Shown: positions 51,282-60,136, counted from the stretch's first letter. The stretch is 62,150 nt of DNA from Roseicella sp. DB1501 (GCF_013112485.1 NZ_JABFHG010000021.1:1-62150); one strand, 5' to 3'. The notes: generated by a model not told the origin, from the letters alone. Made by a program: numbers and translations.

Positions 51282-51342
51282 GCAATCAATGCCCTATATG
51301 CATTACTGCTGCATTGCTAGCAGCCGTGCATCGGAGGTGCCC
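51282..51342. promoter_or_regulatory. Operator-like region before the fitA-type antitoxin
   Basis: Nested imperfect dyads: ATGC-CCTATAT-GCAT (51289-51303) inside GCAAT...ATTGC (51282-51317), then GGAGG as ribosome binding site at 51333. RHH antitoxins usually bind such dyads to repress their own operon. Confidence 0.4.
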
Positions 51343-51741
51343 ATGCCCGTTTCGTCCTCGGCCGCCGCACCCGGCGCCGTCACCATCCGCGGCCTCGCGC
51401 CCGAACTGAAGGCGCGGCTGCGCGTCCGCGCCGCCCACAACGCCCGCTCGATGGAGGCCGAGGCCCGCGCCATCCTGGAAGCGGCGCTGGCCGCGCCCGA
51501 GGAGGACCCGACCGACCTCGCCGCCTTCGCGCGGAGCCTGTTCGCCCCGCTCGGCGGGGCCGAACTGGACCTGCCGCCACGCGAGCCCGCCCGCGACCCG
51601 CCTGACCTCGGGGCGGGCCTCGCCGAGGAGGGCCAGTCCTCGGCCGGCGCCGGAACCCCACCGACAGCGCCGAGGTCGAAAGCCCAGGTGCAAAGCAGCA
51701 AGGCGACGCCGGCCTCCGGCGGGCGGCGGCGCAGCCGGTGA
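51343..51741 (+). CDS. fitA: FitA/StbC-type RHH antitoxin
   Basis: 132-aa antitoxin. N-terminal VTIRGLAPELKARLRVRAAHNARSMEAEARAILEAAL-type RHH domain (residues about 12-50) is that of FitA/VapB, and an extended disordered C-terminal half follows, longer than in typical 80-aa members. ATG 51343 follows GGAGG. Its stop overlaps the toxin start (GTGA). Confidence 0.85.
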   Translation: MPVSSSAAAPGAVTIRGLAPELKARLRVRAAHNARSMEAEARAILEAALAAPEEDPTDLAAFARSLFAPLGGAELDLPPREPARDPPDLGAGLAEEGQSSAGAGTPPTAPRSKAQVQSSKATPASGGRRRSR

Positions 51742-52160
51742 TCGTCCTCGACACCAACGTGCTCTCGGAGCTGATCCGCCCGGAGCCGGATCCGCGGGTT
51801 TCGGCCTGGGTCGCGGCCCAGCGCCGGGCGGAGCTGTGCACCACCGCGATCAGCGAGGCGGAGCTGGCCTACGGCCTCGCCCTGCTGCCTGAGGGGCGCC
51901 GGCGCGAGGCGCTGACGCAGGCCGTTGCCCGCCTGCTCGGCGAGGGGCTTGGCGGCCGGGTGCTGCCCTTCGATCGTACCGCAGCCGTTGCCTATGGAGT
52001 CTTCGCGGCCACCCGCCGCGCTGCGGGCCGGCCGGTTGCGACCGCCGACGCCCAGATCGCCGCCATCGCCGCGGCCCGCGGCGCGGCACTGCTCGCGACG
52101 CGCGACACACGTGGGTTCGAAGGCTGCCGGACGCGCCTCGTCAGCCCGTGGGAGGCCTGA
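51738..52160 (+). CDS. fitB: FitB/VapC-type PIN toxin
   Basis: 140-aa PIN-domain ribonuclease: IVLDTNVLSELIRPEPD (first Asp), TTAISEAELAYGLALLPEG (Glu) and TADAQIAAIA with TRDTRGFEG (later Asps). GTG start coupled to the antitoxin. It cleaves tRNA or rRNA when the antitoxin is degraded and stabilises the element that carries it. Confidence 0.88.
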   Translation: MIVLDTNVLSELIRPEPDPRVSAWVAAQRRAELCTTAISEAELAYGLALLPEGRRREALTQAVARLLGEGLGGRVLPFDRTAAVAYGVFAATRRAAGRPVATADAQIAAIAAARGAALLATRDTRGFEGCRTRLVSPWEA

Positions 52161-52330
52161 TCCCGCCCACGGCGGAGATCGGCTTGGAAGCCTGACTGTC
52201 GCCAAGCAGGGGTCCGTCGGCGGCGCCGGCGCGGAGCGCGGCAAGGCGATCCCGCCAGGAAAAACCGGAGCCGCGCAGGCGCGCGTCGTCATGGCCAAGT
52301 GTCCGGCCAGGCATCTCCTCGTGCAAGAGG

Positions 52331-52636
52331 TTGAGGCCCTCGCGCATCAGAGGCGAGCGGCTGCGCCCGGCCGCCCAGCTGGACGCTTGGCTGGCGACCG
52401 CGGGGATCACCGAGGGCCCGCTGTTCCGCTCGGTCACGCGCGCTGGCCGCGTGCTGGGGCGCGCGCCCTGCGACCGCGAGGTGGCGCACCTTGTCTCGCG
52501 CGCCGCCGCGGCGCGCGCGGGGGCGACGGTCTTCCGCATCCAAGGCGTGTCGCGCCACAGGTCGCTGCAGGTCCTCGCCGGCTACGTTCGCGAGGAGCAG
52601 GCGTTCCGCGACTACACCGGGGAGAAGTTTCTGTAA
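52331..52636 (+). pseudogene. Tyrosine recombinase remnant (C-terminal fragment)
   Basis: About 100 codons matching the last third of the recombinase at 50082-51071 in sense: LDAWLATAGITEGPLFRSVT, then GVSRHRSLQVLAGYVREE with the terminal Tyr, ending TGEKFL where the intact gene has AGEEFL. The catalytic HxxR box is missing (AGATVFRIQG in its place), and there is no N-terminal part. It is on the opposite strand to the intact gene, so it stems from an independent integrase, not a local duplication in place. Confidence 0.75.
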
Positions 52637-52857
52637 GCCGCTTCACTCCGTCCGACAATCTGTCGCCATCGGGCAGCACAACCTCACTCTGCGGCGTCGG
52701 TCGCCTCGAGCTCATCGTCGATTGCAGCCTGCCTTCCATCCGAACCAGGCTGCCTCGCGCCCTGCCCCACCCGTTTCACAATCCAAGACGTCGTTTGATA
52801 GAACGTGAAAATGGCAGACAGAAGACTATCCTCTGGGCAGGAGTTCGGATGGTCCGA
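52637..52857. other. Intergenic region, nothing recognised
   Basis: About 220 bases between the integrase remnant and the 3' end of the ABC-type ATPase gene. No gene, strong repeat or terminator is evident. Confidence 0.4.
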
Positions 52858-54786
52858 TCACTCCCTGTCGCGGTTGGTTTCTTCTAAGGATGGTGATCCT
52901 GATCCGACACCGTGAAGTGGAAAGAACCCAAAGCGGCCGCTGTGGGGATTCCGGCTGAAAAATTCGACTTGAGGCCTGCCAAGCACGGCGGGCGGTGGGG
53001 TCGTATTTTCTATGATGATCACTTGGCGGTCGGTTGGCAGCGCTTCCAGGTAAGCATAGAATTGCTCGTTTAAATCGGTCCCGCGCAAGTCGTCTTCAGC
53101 CCCTTCCGGCGCTTGATCCTCAGATCCTTCCGGCGGCCGATAAGCGAGCAAGGGAGAATCCAGGACCACAAAGCCCGGATGAGGCGTTCCCTTCGCTCGG
53201 CAGTAGTCCAGCAGCCCAAGCGTGAAAGCGGCATGAGTGATGGCACGCAATCCCTTTCCGCGCGCCGTGCGAAGCTTGCCGGATATGACGATGTCCCTGC
53301 TCTTCGTATCGAAGAAGACTCTATCAGCTTCGGGGAAATGCCAGGCCTGCAGGATCTTCTCGATACGCGCGGCAAATTCGTCGGCGGCCGCGGTCGGCAG
53401 GTCGCCATCGGAAACTGATGCCGCCTTCGCCTCGGGCTCATTGTCGATCATCTCGCGGCGGCGCTCGATGTCCTGCAGGCTCCGCCATATGGCCAATGCC
53501 TCCCGGACCTCGCCCCTCTTATCGGCCAACTCGGCGTAGGAAGCGCGCAATTTTGTCAGCCGTGGTGATATCAGGCGGTCAACCTGCTCCGAGATACGGC
53601 CCAGCTCCTCTTGCAGGCGCGGCAAGCGCCGATCGAACGCCACGGCTTCGCGGTTGAGCACGGCAACGGTTTCGTCCAGCTCACGCCGCAGCAGGTCGAC
53701 TTTTGCGATCTCGCTGCGCGCGGCCGCAATGACGCCGCTTACGTCGCCACTGCACTCTGCATCCCGATGACGATGCATTGGATCCGCCCCGCATAGAGGA
53801 CAGGGTGCCTGGCCGAGGACGACGAACATCGTCCCAGCCTCCTCGATCCCGCGCAGCCGGGCGATATCGGACTCGTAGTGCTGGGCAAGGAGGGCGAATC
53901 TCTGCTTAAGACCGTCGATCTCTACCCGGCGGTCGTTCCCCTCCTCCAGCTTGCTCCTCAGTTCCCGGCGGCGATTCGCCAACTCTCGATATTGGCTCTC
54001 TGTGGTCGTCAGCTGCTCGGTGTGCTGCTTCAGCGCATCCTCCAGGCGGGACAGCTGGCTGTCGAGTTCCTTCGGCTCCTTGGTGAGCTCCTTCAGCCGA
54101 TCGCGATATTCCTCTGCCAATTGGTCGAGCAGTTCCAGCTGTGCCTCGCGCGATTGGTCCTCGGGCGTAGCCGGTTTGCTTTCCGACAGGGCGCTGTCGT
54201 CGGTACCGGTGAGCAGTAGCTTGAATGTGGCGTAGTTCGGCGTATCCGCTGTAGGGTTACCATCTTTCAGAGGCGAGCGCTGTGACGTGATCTCCGTCTC
54301 GGTGACGATCATCAGCCGCGCGAGGTTTCGGAAGCTGAGACTGTTCGTTGCTCCACGATTGTTCCTGCGGACACGCATGCCCGCAAGCCCGCATTGCTCA
54401 AGCAGGAACATCGATAGATTGTCACGGTTCTTGTCACTATGCTGGTCTGATAGCTCCCGGGTGGCCTTGTTGTCGGTAGGCGGCTTGGTATGCAGCCCAT
54501 CGAATACGCGAAAGCGTCCGCCGTCGGCACTGCGTTGCAGGGTAAATTCTGTGCCGTCGATGGTCTCGATCCCAAGCAGCACCCGGTCATAGCCAATGCG
54601 CTCCGGTATGTCTCGAAGCGGTAGCTTGCCCCCGAGCATGAAGTCGATGGCTTCGGCGATGAAGGATTTGCCGGTATCGGAAGCGCCATAGATCACGTTC
54701 AGGCCGGGGCCGAACTTCGCGGCTGCGGGCTCCTTCACGGGGCCGAGGAAAATGAGGTGCCGAAGTCGGAATCCCGGCGAAGTCAT
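52858..54786 (-). CDS. ABC/Rad50-like ATPase of an ABC-three-component system (DUF3732-like)
   Basis: 642-aa SMC/Rad50-like ATPase. Walker A GASDTGKSFIAEAI near residue 35, then long coiled coils (about 220-330 and 350-440) around a CPLCGADPMHRHRDAEC zinc-hook-like element, and a C-terminal half with Walker B FVVLDSPLLAY. Such ATPases are the sensor/engine of ABC-3C conflict systems, in which a middle component links them to an effector. ATG overlaps the preceding stop (ATGA). Last gene of a four-gene overlapping operon. Confidence 0.75.
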   Translation of the reverse strand: MTSPGFRLRHLIFLGPVKEPAAAKFGPGLNVIYGASDTGKSFIAEAIDFMLGGKLPLRDIPERIGYDRVLLGIETIDGTEFTLQRSADGGRFRVFDGLHTKPPTDNKATRELSDQHSDKNRDNLSMFLLEQCGLAGMRVRRNNRGATNSLSFRNLARLMIVTETEITSQRSPLKDGNPTADTPNYATFKLLLTGTDDSALSESKPATPEDQSREAQLELLDQLAEEYRDRLKELTKEPKELDSQLSRLEDALKQHTEQLTTTESQYRELANRRRELRSKLEEGNDRRVEIDGLKQRFALLAQHYESDIARLRGIEEAGTMFVVLGQAPCPLCGADPMHRHRDAECSGDVSGVIAAARSEIAKVDLLRRELDETVAVLNREAVAFDRRLPRLQEELGRISEQVDRLISPRLTKLRASYAELADKRGEVREALAIWRSLQDIERRREMIDNEPEAKAASVSDGDLPTAAADEFAARIEKILQAWHFPEADRVFFDTKSRDIVISGKLRTARGKGLRAITHAAFTLGLLDYCRAKGTPHPGFVVLDSPLLAYRPPEGSEDQAPEGAEDDLRGTDLNEQFYAYLEALPTDRQVIIIENTTPPPAVLGRPQVEFFSRNPHSGRFGFFPLHGVGSGSPSLEETNRDRE

Positions 54787-55286
54787 GCCTCGACCCCCAG
54801 GCTGCGCTCAACCTGCTGAAATTCCTCAACCCACTGATCGAAGAAACGGCGCATCAGGGCCCGAAACTCCGCATCGGGTAGATGGCCAACCCGATCGACA
54901 AGCCATGCGGCGCGCTCTTTAAGGGCCTTCATGTAATCGGACTGCAGGGCGTTCAGGAACACGGCTGCGCTTTCGCCGGCACTATAGCGAATGCCGTCCG
55001 GCGTCGCATCCCGGCTGACCAGGTCACGTGTCATCATCAGCAGGAGGGCCTGCTCGACGAGCTTGCGACGGATAAGGAACTCAGCCGACTTCATGGGTGT
55101 CGGCGGATGCAGGCTGGTCGGGCCGCCAATGTCACCCGTATGCACCAGGAGATAGTCGAGCGTGACCAGCCTCTGCAGGTCAAAGGAGGCAGGGTGAGCG
55201 GCGCCGAGAACGGCAACCGCGCGCACGCCAGCCTCAAGTGGACCGTTGAATGTCGCGGGCCTGGGCGCGGGAGTTATGACGTCCAT
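54783..55286 (-). CDS. ABC-3C middle component
   Basis: 167-aa helical protein with FNGPLEAGVRAVAVLGAAHP, DLQRLVTLDYLLVHTGD, GGPTSLHPPTPMKSAEFLIR and VEQALLLM, a pattern I associate with ABC-three-component middle components (MC2-like). No catalytic residues. It overlaps both flanking genes (13 bases upstream, ATGA downstream), so stoichiometric expression with the ATPase is expected. Confidence 0.7.
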   Translation of the reverse strand: MDVITPAPRPATFNGPLEAGVRAVAVLGAAHPASFDLQRLVTLDYLLVHTGDIGGPTSLHPPTPMKSAEFLIRRKLVEQALLLMMTRDLVSRDATPDGIRYSAGESAAVFLNALQSDYMKALKERAAWLVDRVGHLPDAEFRALMRRFFDQWVEEFQQVERSLGVEA

Positions 55287-56377
55287 TGGAACCGCGGCTT
55301 TCTGTCGTCTGTTTCATTGGCGAGCTGGTGACATATTCCATCCATATCCTGCCGCCTGGTCCGCGTGATCAGCGCATTGGACGTGATCGGTAATTCACGA
55401 GCAGCCTTGGTGACAGCACAGACGCGGGCGTAGCCGTCCGGATGCGGGGCGTCGTGCGTGTCAATGACCCCCATAAACACCTCCTCCTGCAGCGATTCGA
55501 ACGTGCCCGGAGCCGCTTCACGCGCGAAGACGCGCAGGGATTCGGCATAGTAAAAGGCGGTGCGCTGTCGGTCGAAGTGCTCCTTCAGCTTCGGCCAAGG
55601 CTTAAGGCAATCGACTGATGTCACGGAAGTCTTCTTGTGGTCCGCGTAGGCCAAGTAGAGCTGCTCGATGTAGCGGCTCTCCTTGGGCGCAATCTCTTCA
55701 GGCGGCGCTCCAGGCTCCGGGCGCTCGGGCAATCCGCCGCCGAACCGGGCCGTGTGATAGGGACAGGTCTTCTTGTGCAACTCGACCACCTCGAGCGCGG
55801 TTTTCATGCCGAAGATCGTAAAGTCAAACTGCTCCACATAGGCCTTGAAGGCGCCTTCTAGAGGAATCTCCTGGGTGCTGGTGATCTCCTTGCGGCAGTT
55901 TTTGTCCCAGTTCTGGACTAGCTGCCGCTTCATCTTCTCGGCATCGGCCAAATAGCCGGCGAGAGTGGTTCCGACCTCGCGTGGTGCGACGAAATAGTAG
56001 CGTCGTGGCGCCTTAAACTCGCCGTTGAAGGAATACCAGAGCATCTTCCCGAGCTCAGGGTATGCATCGGTCGGGCGAAGAGGATGGCCGTAATGCTTGC
56101 ATTGGTAATTGTCCCAGACGCCCTGGAGCATCTGGCTATCGACGAAGCCGGCAACATCAATGCCACGGTCGCCGGCGCCCGTTAGACGCTGCACCTGGTG
56201 GTACAGTGTCTTCAGCCCGAAATGCGCGTATTCATGGATGAACGCTTCCCACTCTGTCTCGGAGTAGAGGAGAATGCGCTGATGCGCCGCAATTTGTGGC
56301 CCCTGCAATGCAGCGTCCACGGTCAGAACGGAGGACGACAGGGATGGGGCGGAAATGTCGGAAAGCGTCAACTTCAT
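55274..56377 (-). CDS. Putative ABC-3C third component with HExxH motif
   Basis: 367-aa protein of unknown family. Starts [16 protein letters not shown] at residues 48-52 ([18 protein letters not shown]) has the HExxH form of zinc metallopeptidases, and a further Cys/His cluster [13 protein letters not shown] is present. The ATG at 56377 is chosen because it overlaps the preceding stop as ATGA. In ABC-3C systems the remaining gene is the effector, so this may be a protease-like effector. Peptidase activity is an inference from the motif. Confidence 0.55.
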   Translation of the reverse strand: MKLTLSDISAPSLSSSVLTVDAALQGPQIAAHQRILLYSETEWEAFIHEYAHFGLKTLYHQVQRLTGAGDRGIDVAGFVDSQMLQGVWDNYQCKHYGHPLRPTDAYPELGKMLWYSFNGEFKAPRRYYFVAPREVGTTLAGYLADAEKMKRQLVQNWDKNCRKEITSTQEIPLEGAFKAYVEQFDFTIFGMKTALEVVELHKKTCPYHTARFGGGLPERPEPGAPPEEIAPKESRYIEQLYLAYADHKKTSVTSVDCLKPWPKLKEHFDRQRTAFYYAESLRVFAREAAPGTFESLQEEVFMGVIDTHDAPHPDGYARVCAVTKAARELPITSNALITRTRRQDMDGICHQLANETDDRKPRFQWTS

Positions 56378-56775
56378 CGCGCGTGCGTCCGGGCTGCCTC
56401 GGCGACGTGACCTGCAAGCGCGGTGACGAAGGTCGTCAGATCGGTCATGCCGGAAAGAGTGAAATACTCGTCGGTCGCGGCTGCGGTCCTTGGCGAGGCC
56501 AATAGGCACGCTGTAGTGTAAAGCTGTTCCTGCACCAACCGCGGGCAAAGAAGGTCATAGTGCATCAGGTAGGATGCACCCAGAAATTCTGGGAACACGG
56601 GGAAGTGCGGCGAGTTGTCGCGCACCAGGCGGCGGGACTCCGGCGCATCCCGACGTGTGAAGACTGCGCCGCGCTCCTCGATCCCAGCCTCGGCAGCAAG
56701 CGCTACGGCACTCGCGAGCGGGCAGAGCGTCGGCAGAGAAGGTTGCAGGACGGGGCGCGGGCTGTGAGCGGTCAT
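56374..56775 (-). CDS. Small operon-leading protein, unknown
   Basis: 133-aa protein ([13 protein letters not shown]...), mostly helical with a conserved-looking middle ([18 protein letters not shown]). No domain recognised. It ends by overlapping the HExxH-protein start and begins 10 bases after the higA stop, so it belongs to the same operon. Start ATG 56775 keeps it from overlapping higA. Confidence 0.5.
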   Translation of the reverse strand: MTAHSPRPVLQPSLPTLCPLASAVALAAEAGIEERGAVFTRRDAPESRRLVRDNSPHFPVFPEFLGASYLMHYDLLCPRLVQEQLYTTACLLASPRTAAATDEYFTLSGMTDLTTFVTALAGHVAEAARTHAR

Positions 56776-56785
56776 GCTGCCGGCC

Positions 56786-57100
56786 TCACAGCAACCGGGG
56801 TTGCTGCTGTGCCCGTACTGTCGCCACGGACTGGACACGGATCGAACCTTCGCGCTTGCGGGCCCGCGCGAGATCATAGGCCGTCTGGAGCTGCAGCCAC
56901 ATTTCCGGCGTGCTGTCAAAGGCTTTGCTCAACCGGATTGCCATCTCGGCGGAGATGCCGGCCTTGCCGTTGACCAGGTTGTTGAGGGCTTGGCGGCAGA
57001 CGCCCAGCACCTTCGCTCCCTCGGTGACGGTCAGGCCTAGCGGCTCCAGACAATCGCGGCGCACGGCATGGCCAGGATGAGGCACTTCGAGGGTGGACAT
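56786..57100 (-). CDS. higA: HigA-type XRE antitoxin/regulator without HigB
   Basis: 104-aa HigA family protein: [17 protein letters not shown], then [35 protein letters not shown] and [19 protein letters not shown]. In HigBA operons the toxin precedes the antitoxin, but only 115 bases separate this start from the next gene upstream, so no HigB fits. It leads the ABC-3C-like operon and has a perfect palindrome ahead of it, so it likely regulates that operon. ATG 57154 is an alternative start, but it lies inside the operator. Confidence 0.82.
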   Translation of the reverse strand: MSTLEVPHPGHAVRRDCLEPLGLTVTEGAKVLGVCRQALNNLVNGKAGISAEMAIRLSKAFDSTPEMWLQLQTAYDLARARKREGSIRVQSVATVRAQQQPRLL

Positions 57101-57139
57101 GGCATTGACCAAGGGCGGATGGCTCGAGGGGAAATGATA

Positions 57140-57162
57140 TGTGACAATCGCCACTTGTCACA
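57140..57162. promoter_or_regulatory. Palindromic operator before higA and the ABC-3C operon
   Basis: TGTGACAA-TCGCCAC-TTGTCACA, perfect 8-bp arms, 40 bases upstream of the higA ATG on the transcribed strand. Confidence 0.65.
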
Positions 57163-57215
57163 CCCCTCGTCGAGCTACATTCTTTAGATAGCGGATTGCG
57201 GTTCCGGAGGGGCCG

Positions 57216-58139
57216 TCAGGAGGGCGGGGCCTTCGGATGCCGATAAAGGCGGTCTCCGACCAGGTCGCCGCTACCCCAGTTGTAGAACGCATCCAGGTTT
57301 TTCGCGAGGGGATGCCGGAGGACGGCCTCGGGTCGGTTCAAATCGCCGTACAGCTCACTCGGCGGCCGGTGTTTGAATAGATGATTCAGGCTGTTCGCCA
57401 GGACGTCGGCCGCGAGCACCAAGCCGTCGCCCGCGCTGACCGGGTTGAAGACCAGTTCGCGTACCACGCTCTTGATCGCCAGCTCCGGGGAATAATTGAC
57501 CTGGATGCTTACCTGGCCGCGGACAATGCTGCGGGTGACAGTGTCAAAGCCGGTCGATCGACTCACCAGTGGCTTGGTGCTGAGAAGCCGAATGGCGGCA
57601 TTTTCAAATTCCTTGAGGATCGGGGCGTCGACCTGATCGGAGCGGATCTCGATGCAGACATCGGCCTTACCGCGCTCTTCCAGAAACGCGACCAAGTGGC
57701 TATAGAGCCCTGTGAACAGCGCTTGATGCATGGATGCCGGATTGGAACGCGAACTTCCTCTTTTTACCGTTGATGAGGCGGTCGCCTTGCGCGCTTCGTC
57801 AAGGAGCTGCTGTTCCTCCTTGTATTGGCGGCGAAAGCCGGCGACGTGGATCGCATACCAGAAGCAGGGCAGGCCGCTATCCTGAATGGCGGCGTAGGTG
57901 TCTCGCCTCAGAGCGTCCTTCTGGGCGTCGGGAAGATCGGCAATATGCAGCTTGCCGCTTGAAGGCGTGTACTTCGTTATGAGCTTCTGAAAGGGGGGTA
58001 GCTTCTCCGGGACACAATCTTCCGGTATGAGAATGCCGGCAAACACGCCAACTTCGCCCGTATATTGCTCATCCTGGTTAGCGTATCCCTTGGCTCCGGA
58101 TTCGTCGCAGGCGAAAATAACCCGGGTAGGTCCGGTCAT
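57216..58139 (-). CDS. DUF3800-like protein (RNase H-fold predicted)
   Basis: 307-aa protein opening with VIFACDESGAKG, the first acidic motif of DUF3800 proteins. KLHIADLP, IEIRSDQVD and the C-terminal LAADVLANSLNHLF provide further conserved acidic positions. DUF3800 proteins are common cargo in defence islands and mobile elements, presumed nucleases of unsettled function. It lies 115 bases upstream of higA on the same strand and ends just inside the right-hand 27-bp repeat, so it belongs to the island. Confidence 0.65.
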   Translation of the reverse strand: MTGPTRVIFACDESGAKGYANQDEQYTGEVGVFAGILIPEDCVPEKLPPFQKLITKYTPSSGKLHIADLPDAQKDALRRDTYAAIQDSGLPCFWYAIHVAGFRRQYKEEQQLLDEARKATASSTVKRGSSRSNPASMHQALFTGLYSHLVAFLEERGKADVCIEIRSDQVDAPILKEFENAAIRLLSTKPLVSRSTGFDTVTRSIVRGQVSIQVNYSPELAIKSVVRELVFNPVSAGDGLVLAADVLANSLNHLFKHRPPSELYGDLNRPEAVLRHPLAKNLDAFYNWGSGDLVGDRLYRHPKAPPS

Positions 58140-58213
58140 GAGCGGGCAAGCCTCTCGATGCGATATGTGCTCTTAGCGCGCGAGACATAGCGCGCAGGGG
58201 CGCGCGGTCATTA

Positions 58214-58240
58214 TTTCCACTACCTGAGCCAGGGTAGCCG
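58214..58240. other. att: Putative recombinase site, right copy
   Basis: TTTCC-A-CTACCTGAG-C-CAGGGTAGCCG, 25/27 identical and parallel to 51135-51161. The left inverted arm CAGGTAGCGG seen in the other copy is not conserved here. Sequence similarity continues weakly after it (CTTGTGCAGTGG against CCTGTGCAACGG). Confidence 0.55.
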
Positions 58241-58285
58241 CTCCCGTGTGGCTTGTGCAGTGGTTGGCCGATTGGTTGCGTGCCG

Positions 58286-58468
58286 TTACGGCCCGACGTT
58301 GCGCCCGAGTGTCTCCTCGCGTGAGAGGTTGAGGTCCGCACCCACCAGGGGTGAGAGGCGCAACGCGGTGAGGATGCCGCCTACACGCGGCGGCTGTTCC
58401 TCGCCGACGCGTTGCCGAGCTTCTCGCTCTGCGCGGGCCTGGATGGCCGCGATCTCGTCTTCGGTCAT
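58286..58468 (-). CDS. Small protein translated after vapC
   Basis: 60-aa protein (MTEDEIAAIQARAEREARQ...) whose ATG overlaps the vapC stop (ATGA). No known domain. A helical N-terminus is apparent. It could be an accessory of the toxin-antitoxin pair or a fragment. Confidence 0.5.
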   Translation of the reverse strand: MTEDEIAAIQARAEREARQRVGEEQPPRVGGILTALRLSPLVGADLNLSREETLGRNVGP

Positions 58469-58917
58469 GCGAGCCCCCGTTCCCTTCCCCAATCCGCGAG
58501 CGGGACAAGCATCGCCCGTAGCACCGGGTCCGGGTGGCGTTGCATGTCGGCCACGAAGGGTCCGTCCGCAGCCACGACGCCCCGGGCTCCCATGGCGACG
58601 GCGAAGGCCACGTACAGGGTATCGTAGGTCGAGTGGTTGACGGCCAGGCCGATGTCGAGCGCCACGTCGTGCAGGTCGAGGTCGCCGGTCGGCGTCGGGG
58701 GCACCTGAGCGTGCAGGAGTTCGAGCGCCTCTCGCGCCTCATCCGGCGTCCACTTGCCCTTGCGGGCCTGCAACCAGCAGACGTTGCAGGCCTCGTTGAG
58801 CCAGAAGTCCGGCACCAGCAGCTCCTCTTCACCCTCCGCGAGCGCCTGGGCGAGGTGGCTGTCCGGCTCCTCGAGCACCCACTTCAGGGCGACAGAGGCG
58901 TCGACGACCAGCGCCAC
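58465..58917 (-). CDS. vapC: VapC PIN-domain toxin
   Basis: 150-aa PIN ribonuclease with LVVDASVALKWVLEEPDS (first Asp), PDFWLNEACNVCW (Glu), STYDTLYVAFAVAMGARGVVAADGPF (Asp pair). Standard VapC length. Starts 3 bases after the antitoxin stop. Confidence 0.9.
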   Translation of the reverse strand: MALVVDASVALKWVLEEPDSHLAQALAEGEEELLVPDFWLNEACNVCWLQARKGKWTPDEAREALELLHAQVPPTPTGDLDLHDVALDIGLAVNHSTYDTLYVAFAVAMGARGVVAADGPFVADMQRHPDPVLRAMLVPLADWGRERGLA

Positions 58918-58920
58918 CCG

Positions 58921-59199
58921 TCAGGCGTTCGAGGTGCCGGTGAGGTCCCCTGCCCTGCCCTCCCGGCCTTCCCGGAGGAGCTCGGCCGCCGAGGCCGACC
59001 CGCGCCCCGCCGTGCGGCGCCGGAACTCGGCGAGGTGCGCCGCAGCGGCGGCCCGCGGCAAGGGCTGACGGCCGCCGGTCAGCACCTGGCGCAGGATCTC
59101 CCGGTGCTCCGCCTCGGCGCTGCGCCCGTGCTCGGCGGCCCGGATACGGAGCGCCCGGACGAGATCGTCATCGAGGTTGCGGACGGTCAGGGTTGCCAC
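58921..59199 (-). CDS. vapB: VapB/FitA-type RHH antitoxin
   Basis: 92-aa antitoxin with LTVRNLDDDLVRALRIRAAE and HGRSAEAEHREILRQVL, a FitA-type RHH domain, followed by the toxin-binding tail. GTG 59199 has AGGAGGG 6 bases upstream, and a palindromic operator lies just before it. Confidence 0.85.
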   Translation of the reverse strand: MATLTVRNLDDDLVRALRIRAAEHGRSAEAEHREILRQVLTGGRQPLPRAAAAAHLAEFRRRTAGRGSASAAELLREGREGRAGDLTGTSNA

Positions 59200-59216
59200 G
59201 AGTGCCCTCCTGCTGC

Positions 59217-59259
59217 GGATGCCATCATTGCTGACATATAGACAGCAGTGATGGCATCC
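59217..59259. promoter_or_regulatory. vapBC operator palindrome
   Basis: 17-bp inverted repeat, arms GGATGCCATCATTGCTG (59217-59233) and CAGCAGTGATGGCATCC (59243-59259), 16 of 17 paired, 9-nt spacer ACATATAGA. It ends 17 bases upstream of the vapB start. The size fits tetrameric RHH antitoxin binding. Confidence 0.75.
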
Positions 59260-59327
59260 GAAAGCCCCACCTTGCCCTGTCGGCCGGCAGTGCCCGTTGC
59301 GATGGAGGGTCGGGCAACCCGGCCCGG

Positions 59328-59983
59328 TCAAGCCGGGTGCACAGGGTCAGCGGGCGCCTGCCGCGCTGAGGACCGGAGCCGGCGCGGCGCCTTCACCACG
59401 GCCGAGAGCGGGAGCTGCAGCGCGGGGGCGCTGTTCCGTTGGGCCTGTGGCGCCGGCTCGTCGGCGAGAGCCGGGACGGGCCAGAAGCATTCGACGTGGC
59501 CCTCCTCGCCGCGCAGCGCCAGGAACACCACGCGCGTCACCTCGCCTGCCTCGTCCGTCTCCACCGCGAGGCGGAACATCAGCCCGTCCGCTTGGTCCGC
59601 GTCGCCGAGCGCGAGGGCGAGCTGCTGCGCCTCGCTCTCCTGCCGGCGCAGCGTGCGCTTCGTCGGCTCCGCCGCGTCGCCGCGGTAGAAGCGCACCGGC
59701 ACGCCCTCGATCAGGAAGACGAAGTGGTGCGTCTCGTCGAGCACCCCGAGCCAGGCGTAGCGCCCCGCCTCGGCCGCCCGCCGCAGGCGGTTGCGGCTGA
59801 AGGAGTAGGCGCGGCAGCCGATGCTCCAGGCGTCGTCGCCGGCCCAGGGGTCGGCCTGGCGAGCGCGTCGGCCCGCCCGCGCGCCAGCAGCCGCGCGCAG
59901 ATGGCCAGGCGCTCCTCGGTGAGCGCCGGATGCAGGTCCCAGGGGCGGCGCGCCGCGGGCGCCGCGTCGGCCTCGTTGGTCAT
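59328..59983 (-). pseudogene. Conserved protein gene with one frameshift next to umuD
   Basis: The N-terminal 43 codons (MTNEADAAPAARRPWDLHPA, ending ALAR) are in one frame. The remainder (ADPWAGDDAWSIGCRAYSFSRNRLRR... VRFYRGDA) continues in another, with the switch near 59860 around GCCTGGCGAGCG. Together they read as one ordered protein of about 215 aa. It is divergent from umuD and conserved-looking, but I do not recognise the family. Single-base sequencing or assembly error is an alternative to true decay. Confidence 0.65.
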
Positions 59984-60136
59984 GCGCACAGGATAGCGCA
60001 GGCCCCGCGCGCCGACCCAGGCCTTTGCACGCGCGGGGCGGGCGGCGCCTCCGGTCCGCCGAGCCCTTCCGCAGTCGGCTGGGCCGCGCGCCACCGGCGC
60101 CATTGACGCCAGGCGCGACAAATCGCGAGTGCGGCG

